The notes under the pieces are model-generated. The model was given only the letters and a program-made list of their open reading frames with translations. It did not search any database and had not been told where the DNA came from. The position numbers and the translations under genes are program-made. 64,000 nt of DNA from Clostridia bacterium (GTDB lineage Bacteria > Bacillota > Clostridia > Oscillospirales > CAG-272), in the NCBI GenBank assembly GCA_017456545.1, contig JAFTJE010000024.1, positions 1 through 64,000 of the forward strand. The letters run 5' to 3'. Positions 51,241 through 59,271 of the stretch are shown one piece after another; position 1 is the stretch's first letter, and every line of letters starts with the position of its first letter.

Positions 51241-51712
51241 GCTGATGCGCTACGGTGACCCGTACGGGAAGAAGCCCAACTTTTGACGCTTCGACACGAA
51301 GCAGTTGGGCTTGAACCACGAACCCAACTCGAACTATATGACCCGTACTATTTGGGAAGGTTCACTTTGTGAACTATTTTCGTCCGACCTTTTCCTTGCA
51401 AGCAGAGAACGGCTTTCGTCAGAAATGCGAACCCAATTCAAAATGCGACTGCATTTTGAAGATGGGTCGATGAGCGTACGGGCTACAAAAACAAAAAAGC
51501 AGGACCTCTGTCCTGCCTTTGTTTTTGGTGACCCGTACGGGAAGAAGCCCAACTTTTGACACTTCGACACGAAGCAGTTGGGCTTGAACCACGAACCCAA
51601 CTCTCGCAAAACGAGAGGATAGCTTAGCGAAGCGTACGAATCACAAAAACAAAAAAGCAGGACCTCTGTCCTGCCTTTGTTTTTGGTGAGCTGTAGTATA
51701 AAAGTGTCGAAC
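51241..51712. repeat. Repeat block B, two tandem copies with tRNA-Glu 3' ends
   Basis: GGTGACCCGTACGGGAA occurs at 51254-51270 and 51527-51543; the second copy, with the T before it (51526), equals the terminal 18 bases of tRNA-Glu including CCA. Each is followed by a hairpin AAGCCCAAC...GTTGGGCTT and GAACCACGAACCCAAC. Terminator-like stems GCAGGAC/GTCCTGC lie at 51499-51516 and about 51657-51674, each leading into TTTTTGGTGA. CTTGCAAGCAGAGAACGGCT is shared with block A, and CAAAATGCGACTGCATTTTG with block C. No gene in this stretch. Confidence 0.8.
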
Positions 51713-51713
51713 T

Positions 51714-53198
51714 TTATTGCTTTTTCCTTCGATTTTTATAACATTCTGGACACCCATTTCCAGCAACTCGCTTGTTTATTCTTGCAGACCAAACATGCCC
51801 ACAAGCCTTACACAACCACCATACAGGAGTGCCACTTGATTTTGAAACTTGGGTAGGCAACAATGGCAAATTTTTTGTGGGATGCCATTCTTTTAGTAAC
51901 TCAGGTCGTAGTGTGGCAAAATCATTAACCCCCGGAATGATTTTTTTACTAGAACAAACAGAACATCCTGTTCCTTCAATGACTCGATGCTTGGGATCTG
52001 CCTCATATTCATGACCTAATGGACATATCCACAATACTTTTTCGCCATATCCTGGTGTGATTTCGGTAGGTTTCAGCTTGTTTTTGGGATGCCATTCTTT
52101 AGCTAAGTCCGGGTAAAGACTTGCGAAATCATTAAATCCAATCCAAACTTTTTTGCCAGCACAATATGGGCATCCTGTTCCATCGTTAACACGATGTGAT
52201 ATTGATGCAGGATAGTCATGACCTAGTGGGCATATCCATATTACTTTTTTATGAGTCCCAACGGAAAAGTTTTCAGGTGTTAATTTTCCGTTTGCAGTGG
52301 GATGCCACTCTTTTGCTAACTCAGGATACTTAACAGCTAAACTATTCTCCTTTTTACGCAAAATATAATTGTTCATAATGTTTATACTGTCTTTTTTGAT
52401 ATTAATTTCAAAATCAAAATTCTTATGAAATATTATATCATACAGACTGCGTAAAACACCATTTAGATTGCGATAATCGGGCTTAGGTTTGTAATATATT
52501 GTATTTGTTTTAATGTCAAATAAATCGTTAGAATCATGTTCTTTTACACGAAATAATGTTATGCCTTTTTTTAGCAAATAGGAATTTTTTGCTTGTTCGC
52601 GTTTTGAACTCTTTTCACTGTTGTGAAAAACTTTTCCATCGTATTCTATTCCGATATTTAATTCTGGCAAAAAAATATCGATTTCATATTTATTATCTAA
52701 TTTATATTGACCTAATGCTATGGAAACTTTTTGCATATAGAAAAGAATTGCTTGTTCAGGAAAACTTGTGTGTTTATCACCATAACATTTTGGACAGTTT
52801 CGATTTGAACTGTACCTATGATTGACTGTATCTTCCCACTCATGCCCACAAGTTTTGCATCTCCAAAATACAGATTTATTTGCACTTTTAGCAATTTTAG
52901 AAGGAACTAGTCCGTTATTCTTTTCGTAGTTCCATTCTTCCGCTAACCATGGAGCTACTGTTTGCAAATCAGTTTCACCTTCTATAGGAAGCCTACCAGA
53001 ACAATACGGGCATCCGTTACCGTTTGACCGTGCTGCAACTTCTGCTGACCATGAGTGTCCGTTTTGACACTTCCAATATGGGTGTGGTTTACAGTGAGAA
53101 AATCTTGGTATTTTGTTTGGATCAAGACCTAATTCACTATTTTTGTCCCAATCCCATTCTTTCATTAAATTTGGATAATCAATTAAATATTTCTTCAT
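51714..53198 (-). CDS. Multi-treble-clef zinc-finger protein with embedded nuclease-like domain
   Basis: A 494-residue protein. Five repeats of about 65 residues of the DUF4379 (PF14311) type are visible, each with a W-K/H-P-rich lead (AKEWHPTANGKLTPE), CxxGH.W or CPLGH, and a closing CPYC/CPKC/CPEC: two before residue 140 and three from about 295. Between them (about 144-260) lies a PD-(D/E)xK-like domain resembling Vsr/DUF559 nucleases: SFPEQAILFYM, then YEIDIFLPELNIGIEYDG with Asp174, Glu185 and Asp187. Start is the ATG after TTGAGGTTTTCT. Probably a DNA- or RNA-targeting nuclease; phage defence is possible from its island setting but unproven. Confidence 0.75.
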   Translation of the reverse strand: MKKYLIDYPNLMKEWDWDKNSELGLDPNKIPRFSHCKPHPYWKCQNGHSWSAEVAARSNGNGCPYCSGRLPIEGETDLQTVAPWLAEEWNYEKNNGLVPSKIAKSANKSVFWRCKTCGHEWEDTVNHRYSSNRNCPKCYGDKHTSFPEQAILFYMQKVSIALGQYKLDNKYEIDIFLPELNIGIEYDGKVFHNSEKSSKREQAKNSYLLKKGITLFRVKEHDSNDLFDIKTNTIYYKPKPDYRNLNGVLRSLYDIIFHKNFDFEINIKKDSINIMNNYILRKKENSLAVKYPELAKEWHPTANGKLTPENFSVGTHKKVIWICPLGHDYPASISHRVNDGTGCPYCAGKKVWIGFNDFASLYPDLAKEWHPKNKLKPTEITPGYGEKVLWICPLGHEYEADPKHRVIEGTGCSVCSSKKIIPGVNDFATLRPELLKEWHPTKNLPLLPTQVSKSSGTPVWWLCKACGHVWSARINKRVAGNGCPECYKNRRKKQ

Positions 53199-53317
53199 AG
53201 AAAACCTCAAAATAAATCGTGTCATAATTGTATCATATTTGTGCAAGCAATACAATGAAATTTGTTTAATCTACTTAATACAAATGAAATTTCTTTCAAA
53301 AACCGACTGAAATTAAA

Positions 53318-53350
53318 ACAAGAGCCAAGGCAGTAGGCTTGGCTCTTGTT
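53318..53350 (-). terminator. Terminator of the small helical gene
   Basis: ACAAGAGCCAAG/CTTGGCTCTTGT stem; on the minus strand it is followed by TTTTAATTTC. Confidence 0.7.
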
Positions 53351-53358
53351 ATCAAAAA

Positions 53359-53541
53359 TCAACTGTATAATTCTTCAATCAAATTTTTAAGACCTATTGG
53401 CAATATTTGACGCACATTTGATTTGAAGCGTTCCAAATTGGCAGGTGACAATTTGCTGATTGCATCGCTCATATCTTTGCAAGCCTTGTTAAAATCAAGC
53501 TGAAATTTTTGATATTCTTGTTCTAACTCTTCATTAGTCAT
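53359..53541 (-). CDS. Small helical protein, 60 residues
   Basis: A strong GGAGGTATAGA ribosome site precedes the ATG and a hairpin terminator follows, so this short frame is likely real. The product is acidic at the N-terminus (MTNEELEQEYQKFQ) and predicted all-helical with heptad-like spacing of hydrophobics; no domain recognised. It lies upstream of, and on the same strand as, the zinc-finger nuclease-like gene, with the terminator between them. It may be a partner or an unrelated passenger of the same island segment. Confidence 0.55.
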   Translation of the reverse strand: MTNEELEQEYQKFQLDFNKACKDMSDAISKLSPANLERFKSNVRQILPIGLKNLIEELYS

Positions 53542-53679
53542 TCTATACCTCCATAATTAAAACTATTAATACAAAGGAGATGAATATGTTTTTTGAAAGA
53601 ATGTAACAATGGTTGGTGACATATTTATTTTATCATAAGCTTAATAAAAAGTCAAGAGAAAACAAAGCAATATACTGTT

Positions 53680-53983
53680 CGTGAAGGTTCACCTTGTGAA
53701 CTATTTCTGCCGAGCCTTTCGCTAGTGAACTGACAACGGTATTGGTCGAAAATGCGAACCCAAGTTTTCCACAAAGCGAGTGCGAACAAGCAAATTTTTG
53801 CTAAGCAAGGCTATCAAAAATTTGTACGGGAAGATGTCTCGCCCTTTAATGTTTCGACGCGGAACGGCGAGCCATGAACCACGAACCCAATTCAAAATGC
53901 GACTGCATTTTGAATATGGGTCGATGGACGGACGGGCACAAAAAAAGAAAAACAGGTACTTGATGTACCTGTTTCCTTTTTTT
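53680..53983. repeat. Repeat block C downstream of tRNA-Glu, with its terminator
   Basis: Same elements as blocks A and B adjoining the intact tRNA: GTTCACCTTGTGAACTATTT, a hairpin with different stem bases (CTCGCC/GGCGAG, 53839-53869) but the same trailing GAACCACGAACCCAA, CAAAATGCGACTGCATTTTG, and the tRNA terminator AACAGGTAC/GTACCTGTT (53951-53973). The left part, 53542-53680, holds only a six-codon frame after GGAGATGAAT and no gene. Confidence 0.75.
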
Positions 53984-54058
53984 TGGTGACCCGTACGGGA
54001 ATCGAACCCATGTTACAGCCGTGAAAGGGCCGTGTCTTAACCGCTTGACCAACGGGCC
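53984..54058 (-). tRNA. tRNA-Glu (anticodon TTC)
   Basis: 75 bases including encoded CCA fold as a cloverleaf: acceptor GGCCCGT with ACGGGTC, anticodon stem CGGCC/GGCTG around loop CTTTCAC (anticodon TTC), T arm ATGGG-TTCGATT-CCCGT, discriminator A. It reads GAA and GAG glutamate codons. A rho-independent terminator follows on the minus strand. Its 3' 18 bases are repeated in block B. Confidence 0.97.
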
Positions 54059-54204
54059 ATTTATTAATGCTCATAAATTATATCATATGTTTTTTTATTT
54101 TGCAATAGGTTTTTACAATTTTTTTTATTTTTTTTGGAATTTATTGTTGCCTGTCCAAAATGCAGTGATTATTTCCGATTTTTTATAGTTTTTTCCTTTC
54201 CTAA

Positions 54205-54234
54205 TTGACGAAAACAGGCGATATATGGTAAAAT
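54205..54234 (+). promoter_or_regulatory. Promoter of the GH43 gene
   Basis: TTGACG (54205-54210) and TAAAAT (54229-54234), 18-bp spacer. Confidence 0.6.
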
Positions 54235-54264
54235 AAATTAACTAATATTTCAAAGGAGAGCTTT

Positions 54265-55731
54265 ATGAAGCAGATTTTTAATCCTTTTTTACCCTTATAT
54301 GAATGTATACCCGACGGAGAGCCCCATGTTTTCGGTGATAGAGTATATGTTTACGGCTCCCACGATAAGGAGGGCGGAGATTTCTTCTGTATGCTTGATT
54401 ATGTATGTTATTCGGCTCCTGTCACAGACCTCAAGGACTGGAGATACGAGGGAGTTATATATAAAGCATCTCAGGACCCGGATTATCCTAAGCACGAGTT
54501 TATGTATGCTCCGGATGTAGTACAGGGAAATGATGGACGCTACTACCTCTATTATTCCCTTGCAGGACGGAAGGAATGCAGCTACCTTATGAGTGTTGCT
54601 GTAAGTGACAGCCCGGCAGGACCATTTGAATTCCATGGCTATGTACAGTATCCCGACGGAAGGCCCGTACAGGATTTTATAATCTTTGACCCGGGTGTAA
54701 TAAATGACAACGGTCAGATACGCCTGTATTACGGTGTATGGTACGATTTTGACGAGAATCCCAATTACACAAGGGAGCAGAGCATCGTAAAGCAGATGGA
54801 AATGTACCATAAGACCCGTGAGGAAATAGAGAATACAGAGGGTGGAGTACAGGGACCTGTTACAGTTGAGCTTTGCGACGATATGATAACCGTAAAGCAC
54901 AAGCCAAAGCATATTTTTCCCATATTATACAAGGGCACAGATTTTGACGGACACGAGTTTTTCGAGGCGAGCTCAATTCGTAAGATAGGAAGTAAATATT
55001 ATTTCATCTATTCCACATACAATCAGCACGAGCTTGCTTACGCCACAAGCGACTATCCCGACAGAGATTTTCGCTTTGGTGGAGTTATTATATCCAACGG
55101 AGACATCGGATATAAGGGCAGAAAAACAGCTGACCGTCTGATGCGAACAGGAAACAACCACGGCAGTATCGAATACATAAACGGAGAATGGTATATTTTC
55201 TATCACCGTCAGACACATAAGACCGAGTATTCCCGTCAGGCGTGTGCTGAAAAAATAGTTATGCTTCCAGACGGCTCCATCCCCCAGGTGGAAATAACCT
55301 CCTGCGGTCTTAACGGTGGTCCCTTGGAGGGGCACGGCACATATCCTGCAGTAATCTGCTGTAATTTAACTAACGGAAAAATGCCACATAGCAACTGCCC
55401 GGATATGCGTTTACCCCATATCATATGCAAAAACGGAGAAAGAATAATATCAGAAATTGACAACGGTAATCTTATCGGCTACAAGTATTTTGACTTAACC
55501 GACACAACAAGAATAGGCGTTTATACAAGGACCTGTGATATTAAGCCCTGTGGAGAGCTTATTATCAAAACCGACATAGACGGCGAGCCTATTGCCAAAA
55601 TACAGATAACAGACAATGCCGAATGGACTCTTTGCTATACAGATATAGCTTCACAAAAGGGCAGTTATCCCGTATATTTTGAGTATGTGGGAACAGGAAG
55701 CATAGAGCTGAAGGAGATTTATTTCGGATAA
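54265..55731 (+). CDS. GH43-family glycoside hydrolase
   Basis: A 488-residue cytoplasmic protein with a five-bladed propeller over about residues 1-330: IPDGEPHVFGDRVYVYGSHD near the start carries the general-base aspartate region, FMYAPDVVQGNDGRYYLYYS a blade, and HEFFEASSIRKIG the likely acid glutamate. The C-terminal 130 residues form a beta-sandwich (CBM6-like). Typical substrates of the family are arabinosides and xylosides. It has its own promoter and AAAGGAGAGC ribosome site. A close paralogue begins at 63696, with similar opening motifs. Confidence 0.85.
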   Translation: MKQIFNPFLPLYECIPDGEPHVFGDRVYVYGSHDKEGGDFFCMLDYVCYSAPVTDLKDWRYEGVIYKASQDPDYPKHEFMYAPDVVQGNDGRYYLYYSLAGRKECSYLMSVAVSDSPAGPFEFHGYVQYPDGRPVQDFIIFDPGVINDNGQIRLYYGVWYDFDENPNYTREQSIVKQMEMYHKTREEIENTEGGVQGPVTVELCDDMITVKHKPKHIFPILYKGTDFDGHEFFEASSIRKIGSKYYFIYSTYNQHELAYATSDYPDRDFRFGGVIISNGDIGYKGRKTADRLMRTGNNHGSIEYINGEWYIFYHRQTHKTEYSRQACAEKIVMLPDGSIPQVEITSCGLNGGPLEGHGTYPAVICCNLTNGKMPHSNCPDMRLPHIICKNGERIISEIDNGNLIGYKYFDLTDTTRIGVYTRTCDIKPCGELIIKTDIDGEPIAKIQITDNAEWTLCYTDIASQKGSYPVYFEYVGTGSIELKEIYFG

Positions 55732-55781
55732 AGTCCGACCCTGTGTCTGTTTTACTTTTTTCACAAAAAAATATGATATAA

Positions 55782-55840
55782 AAAGCATCCTGCATACATA
55801 CTCCTATTTGGAGCAACAGTAAGCAGGATGCTTTATATTA
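55782..55840. terminator. Bidirectional terminator between convergent genes
   Basis: AAAGCATCCTGC (55782-55793) pairs with GCAGGATGCTTT (55823-55834), flanked by A and T stretches, between the GH43 gene and the minus-strand lipid operon. Confidence 0.75.
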
Positions 55841-55857
55841 TGCACTTCTTTTCTTAA

Positions 55858-56766
55858 TTAAGCCTGGGCACAGGATTCTTTAGCTTCCTCATTTTTGTTG
55901 AAAAGTGAGGGGATACAAGCCTCATAGCTTGTAACATCGAGTATCGTCTCACCATCTATCTGGAGGGCTACAGGACGGTTAAATTCAACGGTGATATGCT
56001 TACCCTTGAACTCATCAACTATCTTTGTGTGATTGATATGCTCCCCCTTGAATATGGAGGGGAATACCATAAGGGTCTTCAGCTTACCTGAATCGTGGAT
56101 AGCACATAAGGAAACGCTTTCCTCTCTCTGGTCTCTTGTCTGGTGTGGGGTAGGTCTCATTCCTCCACCGTAATAGCGACCCACCATAGTGGGAGCAAGC
56201 CACACCTTTTTATATGTATGTGTTACACCGTCAACGGTTATTTTTGCAGATGTGGGCTTGTAGAAGAAAAGTAAGCCTTTTATAGCGATACCTGCATAGT
56301 TTATTTTCTTGCCGTCATTTTTTGCACGGAGCTTATCCCCAACCTCACAGCAATAGCCGTCAATACCAAATCCAACACCGTTTATGAAGCGATAGCTTTT
56401 TCCCTTTACTGTAACAACGGGAAGATTTGAAATATATTCATTTACACGGAAGGGGACAGAGCCGTCTATTCCATCCATATCACGGAGAAAATCGTTTCCT
56501 GTTCCTGTAGCGTAATAGAGAATTTCATTCTTAACATTGAGGTCATAGATGTCATTTGCAAATCTGTTAAGGGTTCCGTCTCCACCGCATACGATAATTG
56601 CATCATCGGCATCAAGAGATTCTACTAAATCTGCATAGCTTTTTATAGTGGTTATGTCAAGATACTCAAGCTCACGGTCAGTATACAGCTCTCTTAATTT
56701 TTCAGCCCTTTCTGTTCCCGACTTATTGCCTGCGTGTGGATTGTACAATACATAGCTCTTACTCAT
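55858..56766 (-). CDS. dgkB: Diacylglycerol kinase family protein
   Basis: A 302-residue lipid kinase of the DgkB/YegS type. YNPHAGNKSG near the N-terminus and the nucleotide-binding IIVCGGDGTLNRFANDI are diagnostic, followed by GTGNDFLRD. GVGFGIDGYCCEVG and GRYYGGGMRPTP continue the usual pattern. Phosphorylates diacylglycerol to phosphatidate for lipid recycling. Start from AAAGGAGAATACC; its first codons overlap the end of plsY by 8 bp, so both lipid genes are coupled. Other lipid kinases of the family are an alternative. Confidence 0.87.
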   Translation of the reverse strand: MSKSYVLYNPHAGNKSGTERAEKLRELYTDRELEYLDITTIKSYADLVESLDADDAIIVCGGDGTLNRFANDIYDLNVKNEILYYATGTGNDFLRDMDGIDGSVPFRVNEYISNLPVVTVKGKSYRFINGVGFGIDGYCCEVGDKLRAKNDGKKINYAGIAIKGLLFFYKPTSAKITVDGVTHTYKKVWLAPTMVGRYYGGGMRPTPHQTRDQREESVSLCAIHDSGKLKTLMVFPSIFKGEHINHTKIVDEFKGKHITVEFNRPVALQIDGETILDVTSYEACIPSLFNKNEEAKESCAQA

Positions 56767-57430
56767 GGTATTCTCCTTTTTCACTCTCAAAAATGTCTGT
56801 GTCTTCATCGGCTGTTACCCTTGCAATCTCCTTTTCCTTGTTCCAAAGAAAGCTAAGATGCATCTCGGTGCCATTCAACATCCTTTTTATATTTTCAATG
56901 TTTTTTATAAGAACGGGAATTGTTATTCCCAAAAATATAAACGCACCTATAAAATCCTGTCTTACGATTCCGTAAAGAATGGGATATATAATAACTGCCG
57001 TAATAGGCATAAAGCATAGATAATCGGAAAGAAAAACTATAATGATTTCGACGGCAAAGAACACTGTAAAAATCCTCCAGTCAAGCATTATTATAACGCC
57101 ACCGAGGGAAGCAGTACCCTTGCCACCCTTAAAGCCCATATAAAACGGAAACATATGACCGATAACACACATTGTTCCTGCAATAGGGAACACATACAGG
57201 ATATCGTCAAAAATAATCTGGGACAGCCAAATGGCGATACAGGATTTACCTATATCAAATAAAGCACAGATAATACCTGCTGCTTTACCGAGAATTATCA
57301 ACGCATTTGACGCACCTGCGTTTTTTGAGCCCTTTTCTCTGATATCAAAGCCTTTAATTTTACCTATTATATAGGCAGGATTTATTGACCCTATACCATA
57401 TGCGAAAAGCATACATAAAATATACTGCAT
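56759..57430 (-). CDS. plsY: Glycerol-3-phosphate acyltransferase PlsY
   Basis: A 223-residue membrane protein with about five hydrophobic helices. Conserved PlsY motifs are GSINPAYIIGKIKGFDIREKG (near the N-terminus; written here across SxxxGSK), GSKNAGASNA and FKGGKGTA. PlsY acylates glycerol-3-phosphate from acyl-phosphate, the first step of phosphatidate synthesis. The ATG after GTGAGGTACTG is chosen. It starts 11 bp after the histidine kinase stop and overlaps dgkB. The C-terminal extension (about 30 polar residues ending EKGEYHE) is longer than in most PlsY proteins. Confidence 0.88.
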   Translation of the reverse strand: MQYILCMLFAYGIGSINPAYIIGKIKGFDIREKGSKNAGASNALIILGKAAGIICALFDIGKSCIAIWLSQIIFDDILYVFPIAGTMCVIGHMFPFYMGFKGGKGTASLGGVIIMLDWRIFTVFFAVEIIIVFLSDYLCFMPITAVIIYPILYGIVRQDFIGAFIFLGITIPVLIKNIENIKRMLNGTEMHLSFLWNKEKEIARVTADEDTDIFESEKGEYHE

Positions 57431-57441
57431 CAGTACCTCAC

Positions 57442-58518
57442 TTATTGATTTTTTGGTATCTCCACTGTGAAAGTAACTGTGTTGTTTTCGCAATGAATGA
57501 TTATTTCTCCATTATGAAGATCTACTATCTTTTTTACAATGGCAAGACCGATTCCACATCCCTCGGAGGAATGGGATTCGTCAGCCTGATAAAATTTATT
57601 AAAAATTTTTTTCTGATTTTCCTCAGTAATCGGCTCACCCTCGTTAGTGACGGAAACTGATAAGCCATCGTTATTATCACGGATGCTAACGGCTATGCTT
57701 TTTCCCTCGTCGGAAAATTTAATAGCATTATCAAGCAGATTTATAAACACCTGCTTCATAAGCTCCTCGTTTGCAACGACAGTATGCTCACCGAATCTTA
57801 AATCAAAATCTATATTTTTCTTTTCCCACTTGTTATCAAGGAGGAGAATGCATGACCTGATCTGCTCGGAAATATTATATTTTGCCAGGTCGGTAAGGAT
57901 GCTTTGGTTTTCTATCTTTGTCATATTCAGCACGCTTGTTGCCATATATGATAGCCTGATAGATTCCTCTTCAATCGCATTGAGATACTGTTCCCGTTCC
58001 TCATCGGTCAAATTGTTCTTTTTTAGTAGCTTTGCAAGACCTGCAATTGATACAATGGGAGTTTTGAACTCGTGTGAAAAGTTGTTTACAAAGTCAGAAC
58101 GAAGCATTTCCGTATTCTGAAGCTCCTCGGCCAATGTATTGAATTTAAGTGACAATGCCTTAAAAGCCTTTACCCTTGTATCCGAGGTGTCCATACGAAC
58201 ATTGAAATTTCCCGAGGACAGCTCATCCATGTTTCTGATAATTCTACGGATAGGACGGAGGATAAGGTTACTGCCGAACAGTGATGAAAGAGCACCGAGA
58301 ATTGCACTTCCTATTACCATAAACAGTACTGTATATGAGGAATTATCAACAATACCGCTATCCATAACTCCCGCCTTTATAAGTATAAAGGTTAAAGCAG
58401 AGGATAATCCGAGGGATACAAGTAAAACTCCAAATACTATAAGTGACAGTACAATTGTAAGAGACAGGTTAAAGGAGACCTTTTTTTTATTATTTTTTCT
58501 TTTGAATAAAGACCTCAT
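57442..58518 (-). CDS. Sensor histidine kinase
   Basis: A 358-residue membrane kinase: transmembrane helices at about 18-48 and 62-85 enclosing a very short extracytoplasmic loop, a HAMP domain (about 86-138), the phosphorylation site His149 in NFSHEFKTPIVS, N box LLDNAIKFSDEG and G2 box GCGIGLAI. The short loop suggests sensing in or at the membrane, as for cell-envelope-stress kinases. It starts within the stop codon of the response regulator (ATGA overlap) and runs into plsY and dgkB. Confidence 0.92.
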   Translation of the reverse strand: MRSLFKRKNNKKKVSFNLSLTIVLSLIVFGVLLVSLGLSSALTFILIKAGVMDSGIVDNSSYTVLFMVIGSAILGALSSLFGSNLILRPIRRIIRNMDELSSGNFNVRMDTSDTRVKAFKALSLKFNTLAEELQNTEMLRSDFVNNFSHEFKTPIVSIAGLAKLLKKNNLTDEEREQYLNAIEEESIRLSYMATSVLNMTKIENQSILTDLAKYNISEQIRSCILLLDNKWEKKNIDFDLRFGEHTVVANEELMKQVFINLLDNAIKFSDEGKSIAVSIRDNNDGLSVSVTNEGEPITEENQKKIFNKFYQADESHSSEGCGIGLAIVKKIVDLHNGEIIIHCENNTVTFTVEIPKNQ

Positions 58519-59189
58519 ATCATTTTCACCGCCTTATATCCAAGACCTCGAACCGACTCTATACGGAACTCCGTAAATGTATCAAATCTTTTTCTGAGCC
58601 TGCCTATATGAACAGTTACGGTTTCCCATCCTGTATCACTGTCTGCCCCCCATATTTCGTCCATAAGCTGTATTCTTGTAAAGATTTTGCCGGGGAAGGA
58701 GAGTAGCTTGTAGAGAAGCAAAAATTCCTTTTGAGGAAGCTCCTGTATCTCTCCGTTTCTTGTAACGGTAAAGGAATCATAATCAAGAATCACTGAGCCT
58801 ATAACTATCTTTTTATCATTGATTATTTTGGCACGACGGAGAAGTGCCTTGATTCTGTACAGCATTTCTTCATCGTCTATGGGCTTTGTAATGTAATCAT
58901 CGGTCCCGACAAGAAATCCCTTGTGCTTGTCAGCAGGGAGCTGCTTTGCTGAAATCATAAGAATGGGCAGATTGTTATTATTTTCTCTTAAGGTACGGGT
59001 AAATTCATATCCGTCCATTTTGGGCATCATAATATCAAGCACTATAAGGTCAATATGCTGGGTGTCCATAACCTCCAGTGCATCCACACCGTTTGAAGCG
59101 GTAATCGCATTGTAGCCTGCCCCCTCAAGGACAGCCTTCAAAAAGAGGCGAGTATTTTTATCGTCATCTACAATGAGTATATTAAACAT
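58515..59189 (-). CDS. OmpR-family response regulator
   Basis: A 224-residue two-domain regulator. The receiver has acidic pocket residues in IVDDDKN, phosphoacceptor Asp52 in IVLDIMMPKMDG and the switch lysine in DDYITKPID; the winged-helix DNA-binding domain (about 125-224) shows KEFLLLYKLLSFPGKIFTR and VTVHIGRLRKRF. The ATG follows GGGGTAATAG; a longer frame of seven codons upstream is less supported. First gene of the response regulator-kinase-plsY-dgkB series. Confidence 0.92.
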   Translation of the reverse strand: MFNILIVDDDKNTRLFLKAVLEGAGYNAITASNGVDALEVMDTQHIDLIVLDIMMPKMDGYEFTRTLRENNNNLPILMISAKQLPADKHKGFLVGTDDYITKPIDDEEMLYRIKALLRRAKIINDKKIVIGSVILDYDSFTVTRNGEIQELPQKEFLLLYKLLSFPGKIFTRIQLMDEIWGADSDTGWETVTVHIGRLRKRFDTFTEFRIESVRGLGYKAVKMI

Positions 59190-59271
59190 CCTATTACCCC
59201 ATTTCATCATAATATTGTATAGATAAAAGATAAACTGAAAATAAACTGCTAAAATATAATCTGCGGGAGTT

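Noticed and set aside
53569..53605. Tiny six-codon frame after GGAGATGAAT
   Set aside because: Good ribosome site but the frame ends after MFFERM; at most a remnant.
47700..54058. Complete integrative element or prophage
   Set aside because: No integrase, recombinase, conjugation, capsid or terminase gene is present between the repeat blocks.
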